Positions 48,732 to 61,288 of a stretch of 64,000 nt of DNA are shown one piece after another. The translations under genes and the position numbers were made by a program. A model generated the notes under the pieces. That model was not told where the DNA came from, did no database searches, and saw only the letters and a list, made by a program, of their open reading frames with translations. Source of the DNA: Mycobacterium sp. (lineage in GTDB: Bacteria > Actinomycetota > Actinomycetes > Mycobacteriales > Mycobacteriaceae); contig NZ_JASBVP010000002.1 in assembly GCF_029961025.1 (NCBI RefSeq), positions 1-64,000 of the forward strand. Reading direction: 5' to 3'. Each line of letters begins with the position of its first letter. The first letter of the stretch is position 1.

Positions 48732-49157
48732 ATGCTCCACCGGTGGATCGAAGGACACGCCGTCCAACGCATCGCGCTGCGCGACGGGCTGGTGCTTAAT
48801 CTGGACGATTACAACCAGCTCGTCATTTCCGGATCGCTGCGGCTGACCCTGCCCCCGGCAGAGCTTCACCCTGCCGAACAGGTGCTTATCGATCCCCGCA
48901 ACCTCTCGGGCTGGCAGCGGGCGCTGCTGGATTTCGCGGGAGCCACCTGCACCCGGGCCACCTGCGCCGAGAACGGCCACCTGCACCTCGAGTTCTCCAG
49001 CGGCCACCAGATTGACGTCGGGGGCGACGCTCATCGCATCGCATGGGAGTTGTATGGCAAATACCGCGGTTATGCGGTCTGCCTGCCCGGCGGCAGGGTG
49101 CGCGCCGTCCGGCATGATCTTCCCGAAGACAACGACACCGCGGTGGTGCCCGCCTAA
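48732..49157 (+). CDS. Hypothetical protein, possibly DUF6188-like
   Basis: 141 residues, soluble, beta-rich. IALRDGLVLNLDDYNQLVIS and a later pattern GHLHLEFSSGHQIDVGGDAHRIAWELYG are regular two-sheet repeats. Two Cys residues lie close together (ATCTRATC). I think it belongs with DUF6188 proteins, often found near toxin immunity loci, but I could not verify this. ATG at 48732 follows GAAGGA. A palindromic operator stands directly upstream. It is at the border of the rearranged segment. Confidence 0.55.
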   Translation: MLHRWIEGHAVQRIALRDGLVLNLDDYNQLVISGSLRLTLPPAELHPAEQVLIDPRNLSGWQRALLDFAGATCTRATCAENGHLHLEFSSGHQIDVGGDAHRIAWELYGKYRGYAVCLPGGRVRAVRHDLPEDNDTAVVPA

Positions 49158-49253
49158 GTCTCCCGCCTAGGTCTAAGGGCGAGAGCGCTTAACGGAACCC
49201 CTGAAGTGCGGCGTCTCCCGACACGCCGAACACTCCCCTGGCTCATCACCCGA

Positions 49254-50384
49254 CTACGCCGGCTGGGCGCCGAGGGTTTTGATCGTTTGCACTTCGCTGT
49301 CCTGAAAAGGCCGTCCATCCGGCCGCAGCAGGTCGTGAAACCACACATCCGGGATCGTCGAGTACGGGTGATCCCACGAGTCCCAAGGGAAGTAGGTCTG
49401 AGTCTTCCCGGCAACCAGTCCCCAGTTGAGGGCGCCAACGTTGTATCGCTTTGCGATTGGCAGGATTGCGTCAACCGTGCTGCCCAGCGGCCGAGCCATG
49501 TACTCGGTGCAGAGGATGGGCCGGCCCAGCGGGGAAAGCTCACCGATCCGAGACTCAAAAGCCGCCGGTTCGCCATAGCAGTGAAAGGTGATGACGTCGG
49601 AGTTGTCGAGCTGGCTCTCGCTAATAGCGCTGCGACTCCCAGGATCTGCCCAATCACCTTGCCACACAGCGCTTGTTAACGGTTGACTGGGATTAACCGA
49701 ACGCGCCCACCGGACCACCTGGGGAAACAGCTCGGCGACACGCTCCTGTTTGTCTTTGCGTTCGACGTCGCGATAGACGCGCGCGGGGTTGTCGGGTTCG
49801 TTCCATAGGTCCCAACCTAAAACGCGATCGTCATTGCGGAATTGGCTCAACACACCGGTGACATAGTCATAGAGCACCCGGGTATAGCTGCGATCGGCGA
49901 TGCGTTCAGCACCCGGGCTCTGCACCCAGCCGGAGTTGTGTATCCCGGGCCTGGGTGCGCGCTGCGGACCGGACCTGGGCAACGGATCCCAGCAGGAGTC
50001 AAACAACACGAAAAGTGGTTTGATGCGGTGACGGGCGGCAATTCCGACGAACTGGGCGAGACGTGTTTGAAAGCCCTGGCGATCCTGGGCCCACAGCTGA
50101 TCGTGAAGGAAAACCCGCACGGTGTTGAGACCATGGAACCGGGCCCAGCCCAACTCCGTGTCGATGCGCCGGGGGTCGTATGTGGCGGCCTGAAACATCT
50201 CCAGCTGGTTGATGGCGTTCGAGGGTATGTAGTTCGCTCCGACCCGCCAACCTTGCGCCCGATACCAGCGGTGGGCGCGGTCTGCCGACCACCGGCCCGG
50301 CTCCCCGGAGGCGCGGGGTAGTTGGGTCATCGCCATGCCTGCTGCCAGCAACAACGGTAGCTTCAGGACCGTTCGACGGTACAC
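49254..50384 (-). CDS. Secreted GH5-like glycoside hydrolase
   Basis: 376 residues. Signal peptide (MYRRTVLKLPLLLAAGMAMTQ). TIM-barrel clan A motifs: WARFHGLNTVRVFLHD (strand 3), WDLWNEPDN with the acid/base Glu near residue 195, TFHCYG, and ILCTEYMARP with the nucleophile Glu near 290. WGLVAGKTQTYFPW is the substrate aromatic platform. Family assignment to GH5-type cellulase/mannanase/xylanase is by motif only. GTG start at 50384 is 6 nt after TATGGT. Target could be plant or self glycan. Confidence 0.82.
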   Translation of the reverse strand: MYRRTVLKLPLLLAAGMAMTQLPRASGEPGRWSADRAHRWYRAQGWRVGANYIPSNAINQLEMFQAATYDPRRIDTELGWARFHGLNTVRVFLHDQLWAQDRQGFQTRLAQFVGIAARHRIKPLFVLFDSCWDPLPRSGPQRAPRPGIHNSGWVQSPGAERIADRSYTRVLYDYVTGVLSQFRNDDRVLGWDLWNEPDNPARVYRDVERKDKQERVAELFPQVVRWARSVNPSQPLTSAVWQGDWADPGSRSAISESQLDNSDVITFHCYGEPAAFESRIGELSPLGRPILCTEYMARPLGSTVDAILPIAKRYNVGALNWGLVAGKTQTYFPWDSWDHPYSTIPDVWFHDLLRPDGRPFQDSEVQTIKTLGAQPA

Positions 50385-50396
50385 GAAGCGACCATA
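50385..50396 (-). promoter_or_regulatory. Leaderless promoter -10 (TATGGT) of the glycosidase
   Basis: Minus-strand TATGGT (50396-50391), 6 nt, GTG at 50384. Confidence 0.5.
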
Positions 50397-50615
50397 ATTT
50401 GCTCGGAACGCTAACCCTGGTATTTGCCAAGCGAGTCGCGTTCGTTTTGCGACGAGAATAGTTACCCCCCGCCTCCCCGTCGGATTCGGCCGGATGCGGT
50501 CGGCACTGGGCTCACAGCCCCTTCGCCCAGCGCGGGGGCTGATATCAGTTGAATATCATTTGAAATGTCGTCGGGTCTGCGCACCCGACGGTAGCTCGGT
50601 CGGTACGGCCGTCGT

Positions 50616-51632
50616 TTAGTCGGACTCGGCAAGCAGCAGATAGATCTCGCGCCGGGCGTTTTTGAGGATGGCCAGGATGCGCTGCTGCTGTTCAGCGCTG
50701 GCCGTATATGCGGATTGCGCCACCGCGCCGAACAATTGACCCAGCGCGGCGCGCAAGTTGACCTGACCCACGTCGACGCCCCCGACGATTTCCTCCCACG
50801 GCGGGATCTGGATCTTCTCGGCGGCGTCGCGACCTTTGTCAGTCAACTCGAAAAGCTTTTTGCTGCCTTCGCTTTCGGAACCGGTGACTAGCCCCTCGTC
50901 ATCCAGCAGCTGTAGCGTCGGGTATACCGAGCCCGGGCTTGGCCGCCACAGATCCCGACTGCGTTCGGTAATTTCCCGGATCATCTCATAGCCATGCATG
51001 GGTCGCTCGGCGAGCAGGGTCAAGATGGCCGCGCGAATATCACCGCGGCGACCGCGACGGCCGGAGCGGAAGCCGCCCCGGCCGCGAGTGCCGCCCTGGC
51101 CGAAGCCGAAACCGAAATCGAAACCAAAATCGGCGCCCGGCCGAAAACCCAAACCCACTTCCGGACCGGGCCCCTCGGGACGCCCGGGTCCGTGCCCATA
51201 CGGCGGTGGCGGCGAAGGGCCGGAAGCCTTCTTCCCCGGGGCTTTCTTGCCCGGAGCTTTCTTGCCCGGAGCCTTCTTTCCGGGGGTCTTTGTTACGCCG
51301 GGACCGTGCTCGTGGGGAGGTCCGGGGTGGGGGCCAGGGCCCGGTCTGGGACCTGGGACGAGTTTTGGTTCGCGACCAGGGCCGGGATGCTCGCCCCACC
51401 CTTCACCGGGGCCGAAGCCCGGTGGGATGCCAGGTTCCTCGTCGCCAGGTTCCTCGTCGTCGGGTTCCTCGTCGTCGGGTTCCTCGTCGTACTCGGCTTC
51501 GAATTCGGACTCCTCGTCGTATATGGGTTCCCAAGCGGCGGGACGGTCGCTCCCATAAAGCTCAACGTCCCCGGCCTCCCCCGGCCGCGTCCGTTCACTC
51601 CGCCACCCGCTCCCCGATCGTGGTTCGTTCAT
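50616..51632 (-). CDS. PadR-family regulator with long low-complexity N-terminus
   Basis: 338 residues, about three times the typical PadR N-domain plus short tail. Residues about 40-68 are an acidic repeat (EEPDDEEPDDEEPGDEEPG), about 70-110 are Pro/Gly-rich, about 113-138 are a basic histone-H1-like repeat (KTPGKKAPGKKAPGKKAPG) and about 165-195 are Gly/Phe-rich (FGFDFGFGFGQGG then GGFRSGRRGRRGD). The winged-helix DNA-binding domain starts near 197: RAAILTLLAERPMHGYEMIR, SPGSVYPTLQLLDDEGLV, and a C-terminal helix (QQRILAILKNARREI). ATG at 51632 has CGGGAGA upstream. A perfect 9-bp-arm palindrome 46 bp upstream suggests autoregulation. Confidence 0.85.
   Translation of the reverse strand: MNEPRSGSGWRSERTRPGEAGDVELYGSDRPAAWEPIYDEESEFEAEYDEEPDDEEPDDEEPGDEEPGIPPGFGPGEGWGEHPGPGREPKLVPGPRPGPGPHPGPPHEHGPGVTKTPGKKAPGKKAPGKKAPGKKASGPSPPPPYGHGPGRPEGPGPEVGLGFRPGADFGFDFGFGFGQGGTRGRGGFRSGRRGRRGDIRAAILTLLAERPMHGYEMIREITERSRDLWRPSPGSVYPTLQLLDDEGLVTGSESEGSKKLFELTDKGRDAAEKIQIPPWEEIVGGVDVGQVNLRAALGQLFGAVAQSAYTASAEQQQRILAILKNARREIYLLLAESD
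51235..51292 (-). repeat. 15-bp coding repeat in padR (PGKKA units)
   Basis: About four successive units read tttcttgcccggagc or close variants on the plus strand, encoding PGKKA on the minus strand. Confidence 0.8.
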
Positions 51633-51677
51633 GGATGTCTCCCGGTTTCCGGCAAGAAGCATCTGCGGTAGGCTGCT

Positions 51678-51699
51678 TCGATATATTACGATATATCGA
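51678..51699. promoter_or_regulatory. Palindrome TCGATATAT-TACG-ATATATCGA upstream of padR
   Basis: Perfect 9-bp arms (51678-51686, 51691-51699) with a 4-bp spacer, AT-rich in a GC-rich genome. Its position before padR and its symmetry fit an autoregulatory operator. Shares TTACGATA with the palindrome at 48673-48689. Confidence 0.7.
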
Positions 51700-51869
51700 C
51701 AATGAGAGCGATGCAAGACGGTGCAATGGGGATAATGGGGCTGCCGCAGTACCCGAAGTGGGTGCCGTCAAGACACCCGCACCCGATTGGGCAGCCGTGA
51801 CCCGGCGCCCTTCGACTAGAGCGCCGGGCCAGATTTGATTACCGGTTTGATTACCGACGATTCGTGATC

Positions 51870-52202
51870 TCAGGGGGTCGGGGCCAAAGACGCCGGTGGC
51901 TGGCCCGGTCCGGGGGTCACACCACCGGGCCCGCGGACGGGCCCTCTCGGTGCCATCGGCCCTGATCCGCGGTGCGCATGACGCGGGTGGAACACGGCGG
52001 CGTGGTGGTGCTGGGGGCGGAAGTGATGCGGCCCAGCGTGTCTGCCTAGCACGAAGCCGCTGAAGAACACGACCGCGACGACGAACACGGTTCCGGCGAC
52101 GATCGCCACCCAGGCCGCGGCCTGGTAGAGCCGGTTCGGTCGGTGCAGCGCTGCGGTGACGGGCGGGGTCCGCCCGGTGATGGGTTCTGGTGTTTCAGTC
52201 AT
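51870..52202 (-). CDS. Pro/His-rich single-pass membrane protein (Rv3706c-like)
   Basis: 110 residues. One transmembrane helix (about 28-52, AAAWVAIVAGTVFVVAVVFFSG) and an exported tail rich in His, Pro and Gly (GRHAGPHHFRPQHHHAAVFH) that could bind metal. Rv3706c is annotated as a Pro-rich protein of similar size. Start ATG at 52202 is preceded by TAGGAGG. The first gene of the Rv3706c-Rv3719 block. Function unknown. Confidence 0.75.
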   Translation of the reverse strand: MTETPEPITGRTPPVTAALHRPNRLYQAAAWVAIVAGTVFVVAVVFFSGFVLGRHAGPHHFRPQHHHAAVFHPRHAHRGSGPMAPRGPVRGPGGVTPGPGQPPASLAPTP

Positions 52203-52273
52203 GCCTCCTACCCTGTCGGGCCTACCAGTGCCGCGGCTATGTGCTGGCTATGCAATCGCTATGAGCAGCCCGG

Positions 52274-53431
52274 CTAGCTTTGCTCGGGCTTATACGGGTT
52301 GACCGCGAACTGGATCACCCGGTAGGGCGCGCGGGCGCGGGGGTCGGCGTTGTTCCACTGGCTGACGAATACCCGCACTTCATCTAGTGTCGAGCCCGGT
52401 GAGATGTAACCGCCATAGGGTTGCGCGAGCCGGTTGTCGGAGGGGGGTGGCAGGCTATCGGCGGGTTCCGGCCACTCGTCGTGTCGCACCACCGTGGTCA
52501 CCGGCGCGGTGCCCAGCGATGTCGGATCGTCGGCCACCCTGATTTCCATGTTGCCGGTGCTGGCGTTGAAATACGACAGCACCGCCTTGCCGTCGATCTG
52601 CTTGAAGCTCATCTCCCCCACCCTGTCGCCCCACAACGGTGTGGGTGGCTTGTTCCAGCCGCCGTCGGCCGCCCAGCCCTGCCAGCGAGAGCGGTCGGTG
52701 AACGCCTCCGGCGTGACGCGGTACAGCACCACCGGCTGGGTGCGCTCGAAGCTGTCGGCCACGATGTACACCCAGCCGCTCGGAGAGTCGGCGGTGGGGA
52801 TCGGGTCGTAATATCCGCTGATCTGCGTCTGCCGGCCGTCCTGGTACGACGCCTCCCGGATAGACCCGGGGACCGTCGGCCAATTGTCTTCTGCCGGATT
52901 GGCTTTCACCAGGCGTGAATTCTGCGGTACCAGGTTGACGGCGGTGGTCACCAGCAGGTAGCTCTGCCGGTTGATCTGCACCACGCCGGCGGGCAGCTGA
53001 GAGGCACCGGGTGGGGTGGGGTCGGCCAGCAGGGGTTTGTCCACCCCCATGACGCCGAAGTAGCGCACCCCGGCCGGGCTGTCGACGGAGCCAGTTTCGA
53101 CGCGCAGCGCGACCGGAGCGTATCCGCGGCCGAAGCCGACCCCCTCCCCCGGGAAGCTGTCACCACAGACCTGCAGCACGCCGCTGGGGAATTCCATGAA
53201 CGCACACAGATCGGTGGCGCCGATGCCGTAGTCCCGGGTCGGGGTTCCGGTGCCGGCGGCCGGACCGATCCGCACCACTTCACCGGGTGCCAGCGGCTGC
53301 AAGATCGGCTCGGGCCGGGGCGCGGGAGGATCGGCTCTTGCTACCCAAACTCCATGTGGCACAAGGAAACACGCCACCGACGCAGCCATCAGCGATGACC
53401 GCGTGACCCGGCGGGTGCGGGCCGAACTCAC
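52274..53431 (-). CDS. Secreted DUF4185 protein (Rv3707c-like)
   Basis: 385 residues from the GTG at 53431. N-terminal signal peptide (RTRRVTRSSLMAASVACFLV then a VARA-A cleavage region), then a beta-propeller-like DUF4185 domain: DLCAFMEFPSGVLQVCGDSF, SGYYDPIPTADSPSGWVYIV, and the C-terminal PYGGYISPGSTLDEVRVFVS. Fold resembles glycoside-hydrolase-like propellers; some DUF4185 proteins have arabinan-degrading activity, so action on cell-wall arabinan is possible but unproven here. Starts 7 bp after asd. Confidence 0.78.
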   Translation of the reverse strand: MSSARTRRVTRSSLMAASVACFLVPHGVWVARADPPAPRPEPILQPLAPGEVVRIGPAAGTGTPTRDYGIGATDLCAFMEFPSGVLQVCGDSFPGEGVGFGRGYAPVALRVETGSVDSPAGVRYFGVMGVDKPLLADPTPPGASQLPAGVVQINRQSYLLVTTAVNLVPQNSRLVKANPAEDNWPTVPGSIREASYQDGRQTQISGYYDPIPTADSPSGWVYIVADSFERTQPVVLYRVTPEAFTDRSRWQGWAADGGWNKPPTPLWGDRVGEMSFKQIDGKAVLSYFNASTGNMEIRVADDPTSLGTAPVTTVVRHDEWPEPADSLPPPSDNRLAQPYGGYISPGSTLDEVRVFVSQWNNADPRARAPYRVIQFAVNPYKPEQS

Positions 53432-53438
53432 CCGCGGA

Positions 53439-55738
<2,300 letters not shown>

Positions 55739-55891
55739 TATCACCTCTCGATTCACCAGCATCGCTGGGGTTTAGGTCCACAACAGAATACGTGGGTCCG
55801 CCCGGCGACAGCGCAGGCCATGCGAGGCCTCCCGGCCCCGGCCCGAAAACCCCGGGGCCGGCGCCGGCGTCCCCCCGGGCCGGACCGGCAT

Positions 55892-55927
55892 TTCGGTAAC
55901 CGGACCCCGCGCGGTAGAGTACCCACT
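55892..55927 (+). promoter_or_regulatory. Promoter of leuL-leuA
   Basis: A -35-like TTCGGT (55892-55897), 17 nt spacer, -10 TAGAGT (55915-55920), 7 nt, then the GTG of the leader peptide at 55928, so the mRNA probably begins at that codon. Confidence 0.6.
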
Positions 55928-55969
55928 GTGCAGCGGGTGCTCCTTCTCGGACGCCGCGGCGGGGTCTGA
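55928..55969 (+). CDS. Leader peptide LeuL (attenuation), 13 residues
   Basis: GTG at 55928: MQRVLLLGRRGGV then TGA. Three consecutive Leu codons (CTC CTT CTC) make it the sensing peptide of a ribosome-mediated attenuator for leuA, a design predicted in several actinobacteria. With -10 TAGAGT 7 nt before the start there is no ribosome-binding site: a leaderless leader peptide. Followed by a hairpin and U-rich stretch before leuA. Confidence 0.75.
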   Translation: MQRVLLLGRRGGV

Positions 55970-55973
55970 TCCG

Positions 55974-58097
<2,124 letters not shown>

Positions 58098-58151
58098 ACC
58101 CGGGGCCGAGTCCGAATTCGTCGAAGTCCGCGGCGTTCGGCGAGCGGTGGG

Positions 58152-59147
58152 TCAAAACAGCGCGTACTGTCCGCCTGGGGCCGTCGCACCGGTGAATTCC
58201 GCGGTATCGGTGCCGGCGGCGACGTCCTCGGCGCACTCCAGGAAAGACACTTCGGAGACCACCGGCACGCCCAGCTTCCGGGCCAGGTAGCCGTTGCCGT
58301 GCTTGGGACACGGTTCGTTACAGACCACCAGCGAGGTTTCCGGGTCGACGGTATCGGAATAAGCCAAGCCGGCGTGCAGAATCCTCTCGATGAGCTCCTC
58401 CTGGGTCCGGGTCACCTGGGCGGTCAAGGCCACCCGCATCCCCTGGACCAGCGGCTTGCCGTGCACATACCGGCCCGGGTTGCGATAACGGCACGGCATC
58501 CGTGACGCCAGCGTCCGCAACGGGCGCAGCTCGTCGTGGGTGACCCGGCCATTGGGCCAGCGCCGACGGGTGACCGGACGCACGGGCAGCCACACGCCGC
58601 GCTCCCGGGCCCGCTCAAGCGCCGCGGGAAGCACCCGGCTCAACACCAGGGCGTCGTCGAGCGCGTCATGCGGCCGCTGCTGCACCACCCCCCAGTGCGC
58701 GGCGAGCGTCTCCAACCGCACATTGTCGACGCCGAGGTCTAACCGACGGGCCAGCTCGACGGTGCACATGACGGTGTCGACCGGCAGTTCCGCTCCGGCC
58801 ATCTCGGCTTCGGCGGCCAGGAACGCGTAGTCGAACGCGGCGTTGTGCGCGACCAGGGTGCGGCCGCGCAGCACCTCCACGACCGTGCCGACGATCTGGG
58901 CGAACCGCGGCTGGTCGGCGAGCATCGCGGCGGTCAGGCCGTGCACATGGGTCGGGCCGGGATCCACCCCGGGATTGAGCAGGCTTACGACGGATCGCTC
59001 CATTCGGCCCTCGGGATCTAGGCCCAGCACGGCCAGGCTGATGACCCGCGCCGGACCGGGCCTGAAGCCCGATGTCTCGACGTCGACGACGGCCCAGCCG
59101 CCGCCGGGAACGGTGGCCGGCCGGCCCCAGGTCATACTCGGGGTCAT
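58152..59147 (-). CDS. dnaQ: DnaQ-like 3'-5' exonuclease with C-terminal BRCT domain (Rv3711c-like)
   Basis: 331 residues (Rv3711c 329). DEDDh exonuclease: GWAVVDVETSGF (Exo I), TLVAHNAAFDYAFLAAE (Exo II) and QQRPHDALDDALVL (Exo III with His). The C-terminal part (about 225-320, LVQGMRVALTAQVTRTQEEL to the VVCNEPCPKHG strand) is BRCT-like, unlike E. coli epsilon. In mycobacteria proofreading is done mainly by DnaE1, so this may be a repair nuclease. ATG at 59147 fits the homologue; an upstream GTG at 59192 is possible. Convergent with leuA. Confidence 0.85.
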   Translation of the reverse strand: MTPSMTWGRPATVPGGGWAVVDVETSGFRPGPARVISLAVLGLDPEGRMERSVVSLLNPGVDPGPTHVHGLTAAMLADQPRFAQIVGTVVEVLRGRTLVAHNAAFDYAFLAAEAEMAGAELPVDTVMCTVELARRLDLGVDNVRLETLAAHWGVVQQRPHDALDDALVLSRVLPAALERARERGVWLPVRPVTRRRWPNGRVTHDELRPLRTLASRMPCRYRNPGRYVHGKPLVQGMRVALTAQVTRTQEELIERILHAGLAYSDTVDPETSLVVCNEPCPKHGNGYLARKLGVPVVSEVSFLECAEDVAAGTDTAEFTGATAPGGQYALF

Positions 59148-59237
59148 CCTCGGGCCTGCCACCGGGGCATTCGCATGAATTGAGGATGGCACGTCGCACC
59201 GACGTCACCGGGGTCACACCGACCCGTGTCGTGACCT

Positions 59238-59249
59238 TAAACTGCGCGG
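59238..59249 (+). promoter_or_regulatory. Possible leaderless promoter -10 (TAAACT) of murT-gatD
   Basis: TAAACT at 59238-59243, 6 nt, GTG at 59250. Confidence 0.45.
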
Positions 59250-60548
59250 GTGATCACCACCCGGGCACGTCTCGCACTCGCCGCCGGAGCCGGCGCGCGG
59301 TGGGCGTCGCGGGTCACCGGGCGCGGCGCCGGAGCCATGATCGGTGGGCTGGTCGCCATGACATTGGACCGCTCGGTTCTGCGGCAGCTCGGCGCCGGAC
59401 GGCGCACCGTCATCGTCACCGGCACCAACGGCAAGTCGACCACCACCCGGATGACCGCCGCCGCGCTGCGCACGTTGGGCGCTGTGGCCACCAACGCCGA
59501 GGGTGCCAACATGGATGCCGGCCTGGTGGCCGCGCTGGCCGCGGATCGCGACGCTGGGCTGGCGGTCCTGGAAGTCGACGAGATGCATGTGCCGCACGTC
59601 TTGGACGCGGTGGAAGCCGCCCTGGTCGTCCTGCTCAACCTGTCGCGCGACCAGCTGGACCGCGTCGGCGAGATCACCGTCATCGAACGCACCCTGCGGG
59701 CCGGGCTCGCCCGGCACCCGAAGACCATCGTCGTCGCCAACTGCGATGACGTGTTGATGACGTCGGCGGCCTACGACAGCGCTCAGGTGGTGTGGGTGGC
59801 CGCGGGCGGCGGGTGGTCACGCGACTCGGTCAGCTGCCCGCGCAGCGGCGAGGTGATCGTTCGTGAGGGCCACCACTGGTATTCCACGGGAACGGATTTC
59901 AAACGACCCCGCCCGCACTGGTGGTTCGACGAGGACACCCTATACGGGCCTGACGGGCTGGCGCTGCCGATGCGGCTGGCGCTGCCCGGCTCGGTGAATC
60001 GCGGCAACGCCGCCCAGGCGGTCGCGGCCGCTGTCACGCTGGGGGCGGATCCCGCGAGTGCGCTGACGGCCGTGTCGAGGGTCGACGACGTCGCCGGACG
60101 CTACCGGACGTGGCGTCTCGGTGAGCACATCGTCAGGCTGCTGCTGGCCAAGAACCCCGCCGGGTGGCAGGAGGCGCTCTCGATGGTGGATCGGCACGCG
60201 GACGGGGTGGTCATCGCCGTGAACGGACGAGTCCCCGACGGTGAGGACCTATCGTGGCTGTGGGACGTGAGCTTCGAGCGGCTGGCCGACGAGCCCGGCG
60301 GATCACCGGGCGCCGGGGGGCCACGAGGCGAAGCCGGCGGGGATAAGCGGAGCGAGCGCCCACCGGTGGTTGCCGCCGGCGAACGGGGCACCGACCTGGC
60401 CGTGCGGCTTGAATACGCCGGGGTGCGGCACACCCTGGTGCATGACCCGGTGGCGGCCATCGCGTCGTGCCCCCCCGGGCGGGTGGAGGTCGTCGCCAAC
60501 TACACCGCATTTTTGCAGCTGCACCGGAGCTTGGCGGGGCTCAAATGA
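59250..60548 (+). CDS. murT: Lipid II isoglutaminyl synthase subunit MurT
   Basis: Mur-ligase-like subunit that amidates D-Glu of the lipid II stem peptide with GatD. 432 residues (Rv3712 413). P-loop TGTNGKSTTTRM near residue 60, NLSRDQLDRVGEI, a short Cys loop (NCDD; CPRSG) and the C-terminal VVANYTAFLQLHRSL. About 25 residues rich in Gly, Pro, Arg and Glu (GGSPGAGGPRGEAGGDKRSE at about 352-371) are inserted between FERLADEP and VVAAGERGTDL relative to the M. tuberculosis protein as I recall it. The stop overlaps gatD (ATGA). Confidence 0.92.
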   Translation: MITTRARLALAAGAGARWASRVTGRGAGAMIGGLVAMTLDRSVLRQLGAGRRTVIVTGTNGKSTTTRMTAAALRTLGAVATNAEGANMDAGLVAALAADRDAGLAVLEVDEMHVPHVLDAVEAALVVLLNLSRDQLDRVGEITVIERTLRAGLARHPKTIVVANCDDVLMTSAAYDSAQVVWVAAGGGWSRDSVSCPRSGEVIVREGHHWYSTGTDFKRPRPHWWFDEDTLYGPDGLALPMRLALPGSVNRGNAAQAVAAAVTLGADPASALTAVSRVDDVAGRYRTWRLGEHIVRLLLAKNPAGWQEALSMVDRHADGVVIAVNGRVPDGEDLSWLWDVSFERLADEPGGSPGAGGPRGEAGGDKRSERPPVVAAGERGTDLAVRLEYAGVRHTLVHDPVAAIASCPPGRVEVVANYTAFLQLHRSLAGLK

Positions 60549-61288
60549 CCCGTGCGGCCGACTCGGTGGTGCGGATCGGGCTGGTGCTGCCGGACGTGAT
60601 GGGCACCTACGGCGACGGTGGCAATGCGGTGGTCCTGCGGCAACGACTGCTGTTGCGGGGCATCGCGGCGGAGATCGTCGAGATCACGCTGGCCGACCCG
60701 GTGCCCGAGTCGTTGGATCTCTACACGCTGGGCGGTGCCGAGGACGCTGCGCAGCGGCTGGCCACCCGCCACCTCATCAGACATCCCGGGCTGCAGCGCG
60801 CGGCCGGCCGGGGGGTGCCGGTGCTGGCTGTTTGCGCGGCGATTCAGGTGCTCGGGCAGTGGTATGAGACCTCGGCCGGGGAACGGGTCGAGGGCGTGGG
60901 TCTGCTCGACGTGACCACTTCGCCGCAGGCGAAACGCACCATCGGCGAGTTGGTCAGCACGCCCGTGCTCGTCGGCTTGACCCAGCCGTTGACCGGTTTC
61001 GAGAACCACCGCGGCGGGACGGTCCTGGGCGCCGCGGCATCGCCACTGGGCGCGGTGCGCAAGGGGGCGGGCAACCGGCTGGGCGAGGGCTTCGACGGCG
61101 CGGTGCAGGGCAGCGTCATCGCCACCTACATGCACGGCCCGTGCCTGGCCCGCAATCCCGAGCTGGCCGACCTGCTGCTGACCCGAGTGGTCGGCGAGCT
61201 GACGCCGCTGGAGCTTCCCGAGGTGGAGCTGCTGCGCCGCGAGCGGTTGCGAGCGCAGCGGCCTAAACCATGGCGCGGCGGCCGGTGA
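60545..61288 (+). CDS. gatD: Lipid II isoglutaminyl synthase glutaminase subunit GatD
   Basis: Class I glutamine amidotransferase-like subunit that supplies ammonia to MurT. 247 residues (Rv3713, 231; older name cobQ2). Nucleophile Cys in [16 protein letters not shown] near residue 98; His in [17 protein letters not shown] near residue 198; [22 protein letters not shown] at the N-terminus is a GatD hallmark. Coupled to murT. Overlaps the convergent recR by 26 bp. Confidence 0.94.
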   Translation: MTRAADSVVRIGLVLPDVMGTYGDGGNAVVLRQRLLLRGIAAEIVEITLADPVPESLDLYTLGGAEDAAQRLATRHLIRHPGLQRAAGRGVPVLAVCAAIQVLGQWYETSAGERVEGVGLLDVTTSPQAKRTIGELVSTPVLVGLTQPLTGFENHRGGTVLGAAASPLGAVRKGAGNRLGEGFDGAVQGSVIATYMHGPCLARNPELADLLLTRVVGELTPLELPEVELLRRERLRAQRPKPWRGGR

